In this document: positions 23,297-34,596 of the stretch, one piece after another | Layout of the letters: each line of letters begins with the position of its first letter | Numbering within the stretch: position 1 is the stretch's first letter | From: Lunularia cruciata | Taxonomy: Eukaryota; Streptophyta; Marchantiopsida; Lunulariales; Lunulariaceae | Length of the DNA stretch: 64,000 bases | Assembly (NCBI GenBank): GCA_948567375.1 | Contig: OX419756.1 | Location: 15,815,001-15,879,000 of the forward strand | Reading direction: 5' to 3' | Notes under the pieces: model-generated | Database searches by the model: none | The model's input: only the letters and a program-made list of their open reading frames with translations | Told to the model about the DNA's origin: nothing | Position numbers and translations under genes: made by a program

Positions 23297-24455
23297 GAGT
23301 TTAGAATAGAATTTGAAGAGAGTGTTGAGAGGATCTAAAAACCTACACCACTTGGAGGAAAGAGTGAGTCTAAGTGCTTTTTAGGTGGAGATAAGGGACA
23401 AAAGGCAAGTTCATGTCCATTGACCTTTGAGAGCAAGAGATTGAGGGAAAGGAGATGCTTATTTGACTTGGGTTTGCATGTTGGACCTTCTTCACCAATA
23501 TTGGGAGGGAGAAGATCTAAGACCAAGGAGTTGTGTGAGGTTTGTGGAGTGGAAGGACTTCCAAAAGGACATGAGTGTAGTGAAGTAAAAGCACTTTTGG
23601 AAAATTTGGTAAAAGATCTTGGAGAGAGTCTTAGTATAATTACAGAAATACTACCACATTCATCAGCTACTTCTCAAGATTAGTGATGGAGATAATCTTT
23701 CAACTTATGGATCAAGTATCCATGAGAGTTTGGTTAATATGCACTCTAGGATTTGATCTTGCTATAGAAATCTTGGAGCAACCGGAACTTTTTCTATTCC
23801 CTAGGGTGGATTACTCTCAAATGGTGTTAGTCATGTCTATACTCTATTAGTTATAGAGTGAGAGAAAAGAAAAAAAAGATTGAGAGAAAAAGAAAGATAG
23901 TGAGGGACTAAGATGTGGAAACTCTCAATTTTCTTTGGCAAGGATGGCAAAGATGTGGAAGCCTTTGTGAGAGACTTCAAGAGAGCTTGCATAGGAAACA
24001 ATGAGAGGAGGAAGAATGAGTGGGCCTCATTATAAGAGGAAAAGAGAGTTTAGAATAAAATTTTAAGAGAGTGTTGAGAGGATTCAAAAACCTACACCAC
24101 TTGGAGGAAAGAGTGAGTCTTAATGCTTTTTATGTGGAGAGAAGGGACATAAAGCAAGTTCATATGCATTGACCTTTGAGAGCAAGAGATTGAGTGAAAG
24201 GAGAGGATTACTTGACTTGGGTTTGCATGTTGGACCTTCTTTCAACTTATGGATAAACTATCCATGAAGGTTTGATTTAATATGCACTCTAGGATTTGAT
24301 GTTGCTATAGAAATCTTGGAGTAACATGAAACTTTGTGTTCTCTAGGGTGGATTACCCTCAAATAGTGTAAATAATGTACATTCTCTATTAATTATAGAG
24401 TCAGAGAAAAAAAAGAAAAGGAAATTTGAGGAAAAGAAAGATAGTGAGGGGCTAA
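23297..24455 (+). pseudogene. Duplicated zinc-finger region upstream of gag, family C
   Basis: Unit 1 (about 23297-24030) encodes a knuckle-like CFLGGDKGQKASSC (second Cys changed to Gly). Then LTFESKRLRERRCLFDLG and a second cluster, CEVCGVEGLPKGHEC, follow. After stops comes a gag start MWKLSIFFGKDGKDVEAF (ATG 23913). Unit 2 (from about 24041) repeats the same order but lacks about 207 bases, including the second cluster, and leads into gag at ATG 24456. Zinc knuckles normally lie after, not before, the gag core, so the arrangement is odd. It may be the 3' end of another gag joined by duplication. Confidence 0.5.
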
Positions 24456-25743
24456 GATGGGGAGACTGTTGGTTTTCTTTGGCAAGGATGGAGAAGATAT
24501 GGAGGCTTTTGCAAGAGAATTCAAGAGAGCTTGCATAGAAAACAATGAGAGGAGGAAGAATGATTGGGCCTCATTATTACCAAATTTCTTTGAGGATGCA
24601 ACACTTACATAGTATGAGGCCAAATACCAAAAGAGAGAGGAAAGATGGGCAAGAAGAGTCTTGGGAGAGTTTGACTTCAACACTCATTGAGAACTTTCTT
24701 CCAGATGAGAGATATGAGAGATTGATGAGTGAGGTTACTTTTCTCAAGCAAAGAGATTGAGAGAAAGTGAGAGTCTATGTGGAAAGAGTGGAGAAGTTAG
24801 AGTCCAGATTTTGCATCATGTTGAGGAAGGGTGGAGATGATATGGAGACTACTATGATTGGCATAGAAGCCATGCTCACCATGAATTTTTTGGGAGGTTT
24901 TTGACTACAAATAAGAATCAACGTGAGATATGAGAAACCTTCTTCCAAGGTTGAAGCTATCAAAATTGCAATTCATATGGAGGAGAGTTTGGAAGGAGAT
25001 GAGAGTGATTTGGTGGTGAATTAGGTTGTGCATCCTCCTTAAGGCTACAAGTATGGTGGAACTTCTGATACTTTGGTGGTAAAATTTGTACCACAAGTAT
25101 TAGTTTCTCCAATTCTTGCACTTCCACCAAAAGATCCACTTCAAACCATCACAGAACAACTTGCACATCTCAAGATCAATGTGGTGCAACTATGGAGAAG
25201 AGAGAGGTAGATAAGAATGTAGGGTCAGGGCCTAAGAGTTGTGGAAACTATCCATATAGAGGAGGCCAACCAGCCAACAATTTCAATAGTAGAAATTATT
25301 TTGGTTGTGGAGGAAGAGGCCATATCAAAAGGAATTGCCCAAATTCTACTTATCATGGAAGAAGGGGTTATGAGGGAGCCAATAGAGGGAAAGAGGGAGG
25401 TAGTGAAACCCAAGTGTCTTCTAATCCAAAAAAAGGTGAGGGGATAGCATCTATAGATGTGGTTGAGAGCAAGTATGAGAAGGAGGAGTGCTCAAACTCC
25501 AAAGGTCTTCATTTGGATATTTTGGCACAAGAGAAGAAGAAAGCTTGTTTTGCAAAGGATGTGCACTCTTATCAAGGATTTAGTCCTAGCCAAGATACTC
25601 CTATGCTTACTAGAAGCACTTATACAAGCACTTCAATGCCATTAACAACAAAGACTCCTAGAAAGAAGTTGGAGATGGAGGACTTCTTGATCTCCAAGCA
25701 ACAATCAAACTACAATGTGTTAGAGGATGTGACATGTTGGTAA
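24456..25743 (+). pseudogene. gag of family C element
   Basis: ATG 24456 opens MGRLLVFFGKDGEDMEAFAR, then NDWASLLPNFFEDATLT-stop. Later, in shifted frames, come W-E-S-L-T-S-T-L-I-E-N-F-L-P-D-E-R-Y and a Val/Glu-rich helical stretch, as expected for a Retrotrans_gag core. The 25192-25743 frame is open and carries a basic zinc knuckle at 25303-25344 (YFGCGGRGHIKRNC, with the first Cys changed to Tyr). A Ser/Thr-rich tail ends before protease. Role: capsid and RNA binding. Several stops lie in the first half. Confidence 0.68.
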
Positions 25744-25839
25744 TCACAAGCCTAACATCACAATGGACCAATTGATTACTTTGAACCCTACCTTGAAAAA
25801 GGAGCTTAGAGGTCATTTGAATTCTACAACGAGCAAGAG

Positions 25840-26330
25840 GAAGAAGAAGGCAAAAGCTCCAATATCAATGGGGGTGGTGGATGCCAAACCAGCATCATGG
25901 AAGGCTTATGAATATGTCTCCAAGATTGATGTGAGAGTGAATGGTCACAACATCAAGGATGCATTGGTTGATGAATGAATGCCATGTCAGAAAGGTTGAT
26001 GAAGAAGTTGGGTATGATACCCTCGAGACCTTCAACATTTGTGGCAAGCATGGAAAACAAGCAACAACAATGAATGCCATGTCAGAAAGGTTGATGAAGA
26101 AGTTGGGTATGATACCTTCAAGACCTTCAACATTTGTGGTGAGCATGGCAAACAAACAACAAGTTTGACCAGTACGGGTGATGGATAAGGTGGTAGTTTC
26201 AATTATGGGAGTTCAAAATCTCATGACTTTCCAAGTCTTGAAAGATTCAAGCTATGACTTACTTCTTGGGAGGCCATGGTTGAGAGCACCACACACAACT
26301 GATCAATGACACAAAGTGTACTTGAGGATT
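25840..26330 (+). pseudogene. Aspartic protease of family C element, with internal duplication
   Basis: It begins VRVNGHNIKDALVD (25932-25973), where the catalytic D-S-G would follow, but the frame breaks. A 95-bp tandem duplication follows (25974-26068 and 26069-26163), each unit encoding MSERLMKKLGMIPSRPSTFV in its own frame. The C-terminal signature SSYDLLLGRPWLRAP is intact near 26240-26290. It is non-functional. Confidence 0.68.
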
Positions 26331-26399
26331 GGGCCATCAAACCATAGAGCCACAGTTCTTATGACTAAGACCACCAACACTTCACATTTGGATACACCA

Positions 26400-26981
26400 T
26401 CTTTTGATTATTGGGAATCAGATTCAGAAGAATGAGCTTTAGGTGTGGACACAAGTATAGAGGAGGAGACTTCCATGGAGGAGGATGAATCTAAATCTGA
26501 TTTAGATGTGTATCCCTTGTGTGATATGGATTTTTCACCTAAGCCAAAGGTGTTGAAAGACCTAGATAAATCACCATTGACACTTGAGGAGATAGAGAGT
26601 AGGTTATCTACCCTCAAATATGGTCCAAATGTTACCAAGGAGGAGAAGGTGAGATTTGAGGAGATTTTCTGCAAGTTCATCCATGTGTTTGCTTTTAGTT
26701 ACAAGGATCTGAAGGAAGTCACCTTGGAGGAGCACAATATAGAGGTGGAGTTGCATGTAAGACCAATCTTCCAAAATCAACATTGCATTAGCCCACAAAT
26801 AGCTTTAGTTGTGAAGGAGGAGATTGATAACCTCAAGGAAGCAAGATTTATCTTTGAGGTGGAGAATTTAGAATGGATATCTCCAATTGTGATTATGAAG
26901 AAAAAGAATGGCAAGCTTCTTGTATGTATGGATTACAAGAAGCTCAATGCTCAATACCAAGAAGGATCACTACCCATGGCC
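26400..26981 (+). pseudogene. Reverse transcriptase N-terminus of family C element (truncated)
   Basis: The open frame 26445-26960 carries an acidic linker (EEETSMEEDESKSDL). Then come LTLEEIESRLSTLKYGPNVT, FAFSYKDLKEVTLEEHNIE and the RT entry motifs EWISPIVIMKKKNGKLLVCM and DYKKLNA. A small shift before 26981 yields T-K-K-D-H-Y-P-W-P. The catalytic F-x-D-D box is absent because the inverted LTR starts at 26982. The acidic linker between protease and RT resembles that of Tat/Athila-type elements, but too little is left to place it. Confidence 0.75.
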
Positions 26982-27673
26982 TGTGAGCCGGCCTGTCTCT
27001 CACTCAGGATGAACCTTTGATGGCTATTATGGTAGCGCACCATGGACCAAGAAAGCAAAGAACCCCAACTCCATCATACTCCTCCTAGGCTAACACTCCA
27101 AGACTCAAGACATTGCTCACTAGAGAACTCAATGAGAGAGCGATAGTTGCAAATGAAAGGATGATGAGTACCTCCTCACCCCTTGTTTATATACTTGTGA
27201 AATAGTTATGCACCAAAGTTACTAATTACTGGAGTAACTCAAGTTACTAGGCTAAAAGTCAAGTTAAGTCAAAAAGTATAAAGGAATATCCATTCACATA
27301 GGCATATTCTCCTAAGCATGTGATCTTATCTTGACCCAACCACTAAGTCAAGGATTCCTTCACATGGGCTATCCTTGGACTATAGAAGAATCCAAAACAA
27401 AAAGGCTTGCGGGCCCAAGAGTTCTCAACTCTTTCCTCAAAGCCAAACACCTAGGAATAATACCAAGTTAACACACTAGAATCCAAAATAGTGGTGCTCA
27501 TCTTTTCCACTTCCTCTAAAGTAAGGTCCCCTCTATCTTAGCTATGACTAACTTTAGCTAATCATGACTAATGTAGAACCATCCTTTATCTCTATATAAA
27601 TAATATCTCTCAAGTACTTGTAATACCGAGCTAAATATCACAATACCACACACATGCAAAAATGGGTGTTACA
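26982..27673 (-). repeat. Family C LTR in inverted orientation
   Basis: On the plus strand it reads TGTGAGCC to GGTGTTACA; its reverse complement starts TGTAACACCC and aligns with 21667-22337 and 49626-50320. A minus-strand TATA box (TATATAAACAAGG) covers about 27183-27195. Flanking pentamers tggcc and acacg do not match. The left neighbour is family C RT (+) and the right neighbour is B1 integrase, so it is not a simple insertion. Recombination or rearrangement after insertion is more likely. Confidence 0.8.
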
Positions 27674-29294
27674 ACACGTACTCCATCATGTCGTTGCTCA
27701 TCTTGGGCCAATAGTAATGGCATTGGACTGCATCCAAGGTCTTATCCACTCCGACATGACCTGCAATGGCCAAATCATGACATTCCGCTAGAATGGTGGT
27801 GCATAATTCTGGGACATTTGGGATCCATAATCTACTATCACGAAAGGTGAGTCCTTGGGTGCTAGCGACGCCTTTGGATGATTGCGCTTCTACAATTTGC
27901 GGATCAGTTTTTGTAGCAGCCAGAATCTCTGGCCAGAATTTAGGGTTAATCTTAACCTCTACCACCAAGTTTTTTGCCATTGGCATGCGGGTGAATGCAT
28001 CTGCAAGTTGTTTCTTACCTTCCATGTAGGTGATTGACATGTTGAAGTATTGTCGCCACTCTGCCCACCAAATCTGGCAACAAGATAGATCCTTTTGCGT
28101 CTTGAGGTAGACTAGAGGTTGTGGTCTGTCTCTACTACAAATGCCTTGTCACCCAAATAGTGCTTCCAATGCTTGGTTGCGAGAACAATGGCCAACTCTT
28201 CTCGTTCGATGGTGTGGTAGTTACGCTCTGTCGGTAACAACTTTCTAGAGAAATATGCAATTGGATGCCATCCGTCATGCCACTCTTGTTGTAGGACTAC
28301 TCCTATTGCTATGCCTAATGCATCTATAGCCAACTTGATTGGTCGTTTTGGGTCATACCATTTCAAGATTGGTGCATGTAGCAAGGCAGCTTTCAATTGT
28401 TGAAAGGCTAATTCTTGTGCGGTTCCCCATGTCAACTTCTTCCCCTTGCCAAGTAGTGCCGCTTTTAAGGCTGTGCAACCTTGGAGAAGTCCTTAACAAA
28501 TCTACAATATAATCTCGTCAACCCCAAGAAGCTCTTGAGTTGAGTCTGATCTTTTGGGGCATGCCATTTTTAATGACCTCTATTTTATCTGTCAATACTT
28601 GAATGCACCCTACACTTACTCTATGCCCCAAGTCGTCTACTTCAGACTTGCCAAACTCACACTTTGAGATTTTGGCATACAATCTATTCTGTCTTTGAAT
28701 CTAGAGGACTTCTTGTAGATGTTGTTTGTGTTCCATCATTGTGCTACTATATACTAAGATATTGTCCAAGAAGACAATAACAGACTTATCCAAGTATGGA
28801 TGAAATATGTCATTCATTAGACTCATGAAAGTGGCAGGTGCATTGGTGAGGCCAAAGGCATCACAAGATATTCGAAGTGGCCATACTTGGTTTGAAAGGC
28901 AGTTTTGTACACTTCCTCCTTTGCAATTTGGATTTGATTGTAATCGCTCCGCAAGTCCAATTTGGTGAAGTATCTTGCTCCATGGAGTTGATCAAACAGG
29001 TCATCCATGCAAGGTAAGGGGTATTTTTTCTTCAATGTTTGCTGATTGAGACCTCAATAGTCAATGCACATGCGCATTGTACCATCCTTCTTCTTCACAA
29101 ACAAGATAGGAGTCCCGTGTGGTGATTTGCTAGGTTGGATGAACCACTTCTACAGCATCTCCTCAATTTGAGTCTTACATTCCTCCAACTCATGAGGTGA
29201 TATGCAATATGGGGCCTTACAAGGAGGTGTCTTCCTTGGGAGTGTCTCAATTTTATGATCTACTCTCCTTTTTGGTGGTAATACTGAGGGTAGA
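27674..29294 (-). pseudogene. pol of B1: protease end, RT, RNase H, start of integrase
   Basis: On the minus strand, 29341-29150 gives [18 protein letters not shown] and [18 protein letters not shown]. Then 29035-28823 gives [20 protein letters not shown]. Reverse-strand 28435-28112 encodes RNase H ([40 protein letters not shown]). The frame 28040-27669 runs from the RNase H C-terminus ([12 protein letters not shown]) into the integrase H2C2 finger (HDLAIAGHVGVDKTLDAV, YYWPKMSND). Stops and shifts break it in several places, for example within RT between 28490 and 28800. Close to B2 but clearly older. Confidence 0.82.
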
Positions 29295-30037
29295 TGTAAT
29301 ACTCCGAGGACAAGAGAAGAGAGAAAACACAGATTGCACACTCAAACCTTCGATGCCCCAAGGGAGCACCTTCTCTTTATTATATAGACAAAGAGGATCT
29401 CCTCCAAGGAAGCTCCACCATAGGATTAGGGACACAGATAGGTGACATGTCAGCAAGCTCCACCCTTGGATTACTTACTTGGATGGGTGACCTGTCTGGT
29501 CTAGGTCCTATCTGGTTGGTCAAACGAGCTTTGACCGGAGGGAATCTTTTAGGGAATCTTCCTGTAGGAATCTCAGAATCACATGAGTAAGGTACCGTTG
29601 GAAAGCTCTCGACGAGACAAACCAGGGGGGGAGGAAAGGCTAGCCTTTCCTCCATTGGGGGGGGGGGACTTTGCACATTTTCGAGGCCTAATTCATCCGT
29701 TTAGGCCTTTGAAATTGCCTTCAAAGATTTCAGGCATATTTTGGTTCCTACTCTATTAGTAGAAGTCCCCTTTTGGTGATACCTCTTTCTGATCTATTTA
29801 GTCCATCATGTGTAACATCCTTCCAGATGTTACCAAACCAATTCTCACCTTTAAATTTTATGTCTAGCTATTGGTTCTAAGGTTCTCAAGTCTATTTCAG
29901 TTTCTGCCCTATTAGTAGAAGTACTCTTTTGGTGATACATCTATCTGATCTATTTTGACCATCATGTATAACATCATTCTAGATGTTACCAAACCAAATT
30001 TCACATCTAGATCATATGGCTAACCCTTGGTATTACA
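29295..30037 (-). repeat. 3' LTR of B2
   Basis: 743 bases, TGTAATACTCC to GGTATTACA on the plus strand. It has a G-rich hairpin block at 29627-29668: arms GGAGGAAAGGCT and AGCCTTTCCTCC, flanked by G runs. The adjoining PPT on the minus strand is AAGGAGGGAGGTC, directly after the pol stop codon. Confidence 0.93.
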
Positions 30038-30050
30038 GACCTCCCTCCTT

Positions 30051-33000
30051 TTAAGACGCAATGTCCTCGTTGTGCAACTGTTGCTCAAATGCTTGCACCA
30101 ACACCAGTGCATGTGCCAAATTGGCAGCGGGTTTCCAAGTTGCTTCATAGAGGGGGGAACCTTTCCATTGTACTAGATATTCCACCCGCGGATGGCGAGT
30201 ACCACGCATGCGCTTTTGGAGAATCCGCTCCACTTCATATTCCTCTGTGCCATCAATGACTGTCGGACAAGGTCAAATGTCCTATGTGGAAGTACCTTGG
30301 CCTGATCGGGGAGCATATCTGCATAATAGGGAGACATGGAACACTAGATGGATCTTCATGTGCGGTGGTAGCTCAAGGTGATAGGCCACAGCGCCGATGC
30401 GACGAAGAATCAAGAAAGGCCTAATAAAACGAGGTCTGAGCTTACAAGATCCAACTAATGTGAGGTTGGTTGTCGATAGCCACACTTGATCCCCAACATT
30501 GAACTCCATGTGCCTACGGTGTGCATCAACATATTGCTTTTGTCGATTTTGCGCAATCTGTAACCTGTGCTTGGCGCTCTCCACACCTTGTTGGATTCTA
30601 GAAACAAATGTGTTGACTGCATCAACCTTGGTAGTCACTAGACGGATCTTCATCAAGCTAGAAGGTGTGAAGGGATGCTCACCATACATGAGGAAGAATG
30701 GAGTGACTTAGGTGGAGGCATTCATTGAATTGTTGTAAGCGAATTCCACCAACGGTAGTAGGGTGTCCTACCTCTCTTGCTCTTCTAAGGTGAAGCCGCG
30801 TAACATGTCTTCAATCGTGCGAATAGCCTGCTCTGTTTGGCCATCTGTTTGTGGGTGGTAAGCTATAGACATGGCCAACTTGGTTTTGAAGAACCCAAAG
30901 AGTGTTTGCCAAAACAAACTGGTGAATTGGGTGCCTCTATCGGTGATGAGTACTCTAGACAAGCCATGGTGAGCAAAGACTGCATCTAAGTATAGTTGAG
31001 CTAGTTGTGGAGCGGTCACCTCCTTGGTGGTAGGGCGTACATGAATCATTTTGCTGAGCCGGTCCACAAAGACCACAATGGAGTCAAACCCTGAGGTGGT
31101 CTTGGGTAATTCACAAACGAGATCCATACTCACTTGTTCCCAATGTTGGGTAGGAGTGGGAAGAGGTTGAAGGAGCCATGCAGGAGCTTGATTAGAAGCT
31201 TTGTTCTGTTGACAAAGTAGACAGCTACGCACATAGTCCATCACGTCGTTGCTCATCTTGGGCCAATAGTAATGGCACTTGACTGCCTCCAAGGTCTTGT
31301 CCACTCCGACATGAGCTGCAATGGCCGAATCATGACATTCCGCTAGAATGGTGGTGCATAATTCTGGAACATTTGGGATCCACAATCGGCCCTCCCGAAA
31401 GGTGAGTCCTTGGGTGCTGGTGACACCTTTGGACGATTGCGCTTCTACAATCTATGGATCAGTTTTTGTAGCAACTAGAATCTCTTGCCAGAATTCAGGG
31501 TTAATCTTAACCTCTGCCGCCAAGTTGTTGGCCATTGGCATGCAGGTGAATGCATCTGCAAGTTGCTTCTTACCTTCCAAGTAGGTGATTGTCATGTTGA
31601 AGCGTTGTTGCCACTCTGCCCACCGAATTTGGCGACGAGATAGATCCTTCTGTGTCTCGAGGTAGACTAGAGGTTTGTGGTCTATCTCTACTACAAATGC
31701 CTTCTCGCCCAGGTAGTGCTTCCAATGCTTGGTTGCTAGAACAATGGCCAGCTCTTCTCGTTCTGTGGTGTGGTAGTTGCACTCTACCGGTAACAACTTT
31801 CGAGAGAAATATGCAATTGGATGCCATCCGTCATGCCACTCTTGTTGTAAGACTGCTCCTATTGCTACGCCTGATGCATCCGTAGCCAACTTGATTGGAC
31901 GTTTTGGGTCATACCACTTCAAGATTGGTGCATGTAGCAAGGTGGCCTTCAATTCTTGAAAGGCCAACTCTTGTGCAGTTCCCCATGTCCACTTCTTCCC
32001 CTTGCCAAGTAGTGCCGTTAAAGGCTGTGCAACCTTGGAGAAGTCCTTGACAAATCTACGATAGAATCCCGTCAACCCCAAGAAGCTCTTAAGTTGAGTC
32101 TGATCTTTTGGGGCACTCCATTTTTGAATGACCTCTATTTTACCTGTCAATACTTGAATGCCCTTTGCACTTACTCTATGCCCTAAGTAGTCTACTTCAG
32201 ACTTGCCAAACTCACACTTTGAGATTTTGGCGTACAACTGATTCTGTCTTAGAATCTGGAGGACCTCTCGTAGATGTTGTTTGTGTTCTGTCATCGTGGT
32301 ACTATATACTAAGATATCATCCAAGAAGACAATAACAGACTTATCCAAGTATGGATGAAATATGTCATTCATTAGGCTCATGAAAGTGGCAGGCGCATTG
32401 GTGAGGCCAAAAGGCATCACAAGATACTCAAAGTGGCCATACCTGGTTCAAAAGGCAGTTTTGTACACATCCTCCTCTACAATTCGGATTTGATTGTAAC
32501 CGCTCCGCAAGTCCAGTTTGGTGAAGTATCTCGCTCCATGGAGTTGACCAAACAGGTCATCCATGCCAGGTAAGGGGTATTTGTTCTTCACTATTTGCTG
32601 ATTGAGACCCCGATAGTCAATGCACATGTGCATTGTACCATCCTTCTTCTTCACAAACAAGACAAAGACCCCATATGGTGATACGCTAGGTTGGATGAAC
32701 CCTTTCTGTAGCATCTCCTCAATTTGAGTCTTACACTCCTCCAACTCATGAGGTGATAGGCGATATGGGGCCTTACAAGGAGGTGTCTTCCTCGGGAGTG
32801 TCTCTATTTTGTGATCTACTCGCCTTTTAGGTGGTAATCTTGAGAATAGATCATCGGGAAAGACATCTTGAAACTCATCCACCACATCCTTCAATTTCTC
32901 ATGAATTTGTCCAGCGAGTTGTGCACTCTGGACTTCTCTTATTAGACCCAAAAAACATCTATCGGTCTTATAGACAATTGTCGTCCCTACGACATATAGA

Positions 33001-33485
33001 GGCAGTTTCTGCCTGTGTGATTTTTCTTTAACCCCAATGATTGACCATTGGTGGGTTCTCACTACTTTCTTCCTCCAATCAACCATTGGGTTGTACTGCT
33101 CCATCCATGGCATGCCTAAAATTGCATCATAACGGGCTAATTGTATCACTCGCCACTCAATTGCTTCCTGATATTCTCCTACAGAGAGGGTTACTCGTCT
33201 AGGTAATGATTCAATCCTCTCTGTTTGCCCATTTGGTAACTCTACTTCTTCACTTCCATCTCTCTCTAGATCCATTCCCAAGCTTATTGCAACAGAGCGA
33301 GACAAGAAATTCTCTGTTGCTCCCGGATCTATTAATACTCTCACTTGATTACCTTCTAGGATTCCATTCACGACAATCAATTGTGAGGTTGCCTTTCGGG
33401 ATCTTTGCACATTATTCTTCTTCCTTCCCTCGCTTCTCTGCTTCCTTATTGAGCCAATAAGGCCGCGAGGTACATTTACTGGCAA
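30051..33485 (-). pseudogene. pol of B2: protease, RT, RNase H, integrase, chromodomain
   Basis: Protease: [14 protein letters not shown] (catalytic Asp kept) and [51 protein letters not shown] and polymerase box [12 protein letters not shown]. RNase [18 protein letters not shown], ending [12 protein letters not shown]. Integrase: H2C2 finger (HDSAIAAHVG ... CLLCQQ), then SMDLVCEL, LITDRGTQF and HPQTDGQTEQA, so all three catalytic acids remain. The C-terminal chromodomain (30051-30245) reads EYEVERIL, VEYLVQWKG, EATWKP. Stops interrupt at 32447 (Arg to TGA), near 31449, near 30765, near 30710 and near 30280. The final stop overlaps the PPT. pol is in the -1 frame relative to gag and overlaps its end (33476-33493). 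Catalytic Tcn1/Reina-like sequence, clade not certain. Confidence 0.93.
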
Positions 33486-34563
33486 TCTTCGTTTTCCGAA
33501 GTGGTTTCTACCTCCTCCTCTTCAATGTGCCTCTCCATGTTGTTCAAAGATTGCCTGTACGAAGGCCGAGGGCCTCTAGGGAAACGAGTGCGACAATTGG
33601 TAGATATGTGCCCAATACGGCCACAATTGTAAGAACGGCGTTGTTCTCCTCGAGTCCCTTCTCCTCGTGGGACTCCATCCTTCGTTCTTCTACCCGTCCC
33701 CGCTCTCCTTGAAGCGGCCGTGCTCCTCGATCCCGGAATCAAAGGTTGCCCAATTCCATCGGTACTGGTCCACCCATGTGTGGCATTTCTGCCCGATAAT
33801 GTTGAGGTGGAACTACTCCTTTGCCTCCACCTAATGCTCCAGCTATTCTCTGCGCACAAGCAATAGCTTCAAATACCGTGCGAGGGTTTTGCACCATGAC
33901 TTCTTGGCGAATCCGCTCTTTCAACCCTCATTTGAAATTGTCGAGAGCCTCTACTGGACTCATGTCGGTAATTGCGACTTGTAGATCCAAAAATGCCTCC
34001 ACATACTCTTGTATGCTATTCTTCTGTCTCAATCCCCATAGTCGGGTTCGAGCCATCTGCACAGAATCCACCGATTGGAAATTCTTGAGCAGTCCTTCTT
34101 GCATTGCTGTCCATGTGACCTTCCTTCTCTCTGCCAGCATGGATCGTTCCCAAGCATCATACCATGTGAGGGCTTTATCGGTCAGGTACCCACATGCAAA
34201 CACGCCTGCAGCATGCTCTGTGATCTCTGTTGAGAACAATCAAAAATATTGATTCATTCTCGAGATCCAATTCTCCACTACTCCCATTGTACGCTGCCCC
34301 TTGTAAGGCTCGATGTTGCAGGTCTTCTTCATCCGGAGTAGCAATGTGGCTTCATCGTTGATAGGGTTTGTAGGCACGGGTGCCTCTCCAAGTACTTCAG
34401 TCGCAGGTACTGGGTTTTGAGACGGCTCTTCTTCTTGCATGGCTTGATCGTTCCTGAGGATCTGCACTTGACTTTGCAATGTCTCCATGGTCATCTTAAT
34501 CTCTCGAAATTCATTCAACATCCCTTGCATTCCTTGCACCAGCTCTTGCAACTGCGGATCCAT
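33476..34563 (-). pseudogene. gag of B2
   Basis: ATG 34563 starts MDPQLQELVQGMQGMLNEF, a helical N-terminus. The core holds YKGQRTMGVVENWISRMNQY, FSTEITEHAAGVFACGYLTD and SIQEYVEAFLDLQVAI (Retrotrans_gag). Near the end, 33600-33640, a zinc knuckle reads SYNCGRIGHISTNC, whose first Cys is changed to Ser; B1 keeps that Cys but has lost the second. Two stops at 34240 and 33925 are TGA where the family has CGA Arg. A shift lies near 33735. The tail is acidic ([13 protein letters not shown]). It ends in TAA at 33476. Confidence 0.9.
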
Positions 34564-34596
34564 GGTTCCTGCAACACCCAATTACTATCGTCTACT

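Larger units (their letters stand above)
21667..26981 (+). mobile_element. Family C Ty3/gypsy-like element, 3'-truncated
   Basis: 5' LTR (21667-22337), degenerate tRNA-Asp-like primer site, long leader, duplicated zinc-finger/gag start region, gag, CCHC knuckle, protease and the start of RT occur in order. The element ends in RT at 26981, where an inverted family C LTR begins. Everything beyond the RT entry motifs is absent. Stops, a 95-bp duplication in protease and a 750-bp duplication before gag show it is dead. Confidence 0.75.

Noticed and set aside
33821-34252. Plus-strand frame of 143 codons (also 17001-17408 and 36927-37316)
   Set aside because: It is antisense to family B gag and appears in all three copies for that reason. 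Its conservation follows from gag, not from a second gene.
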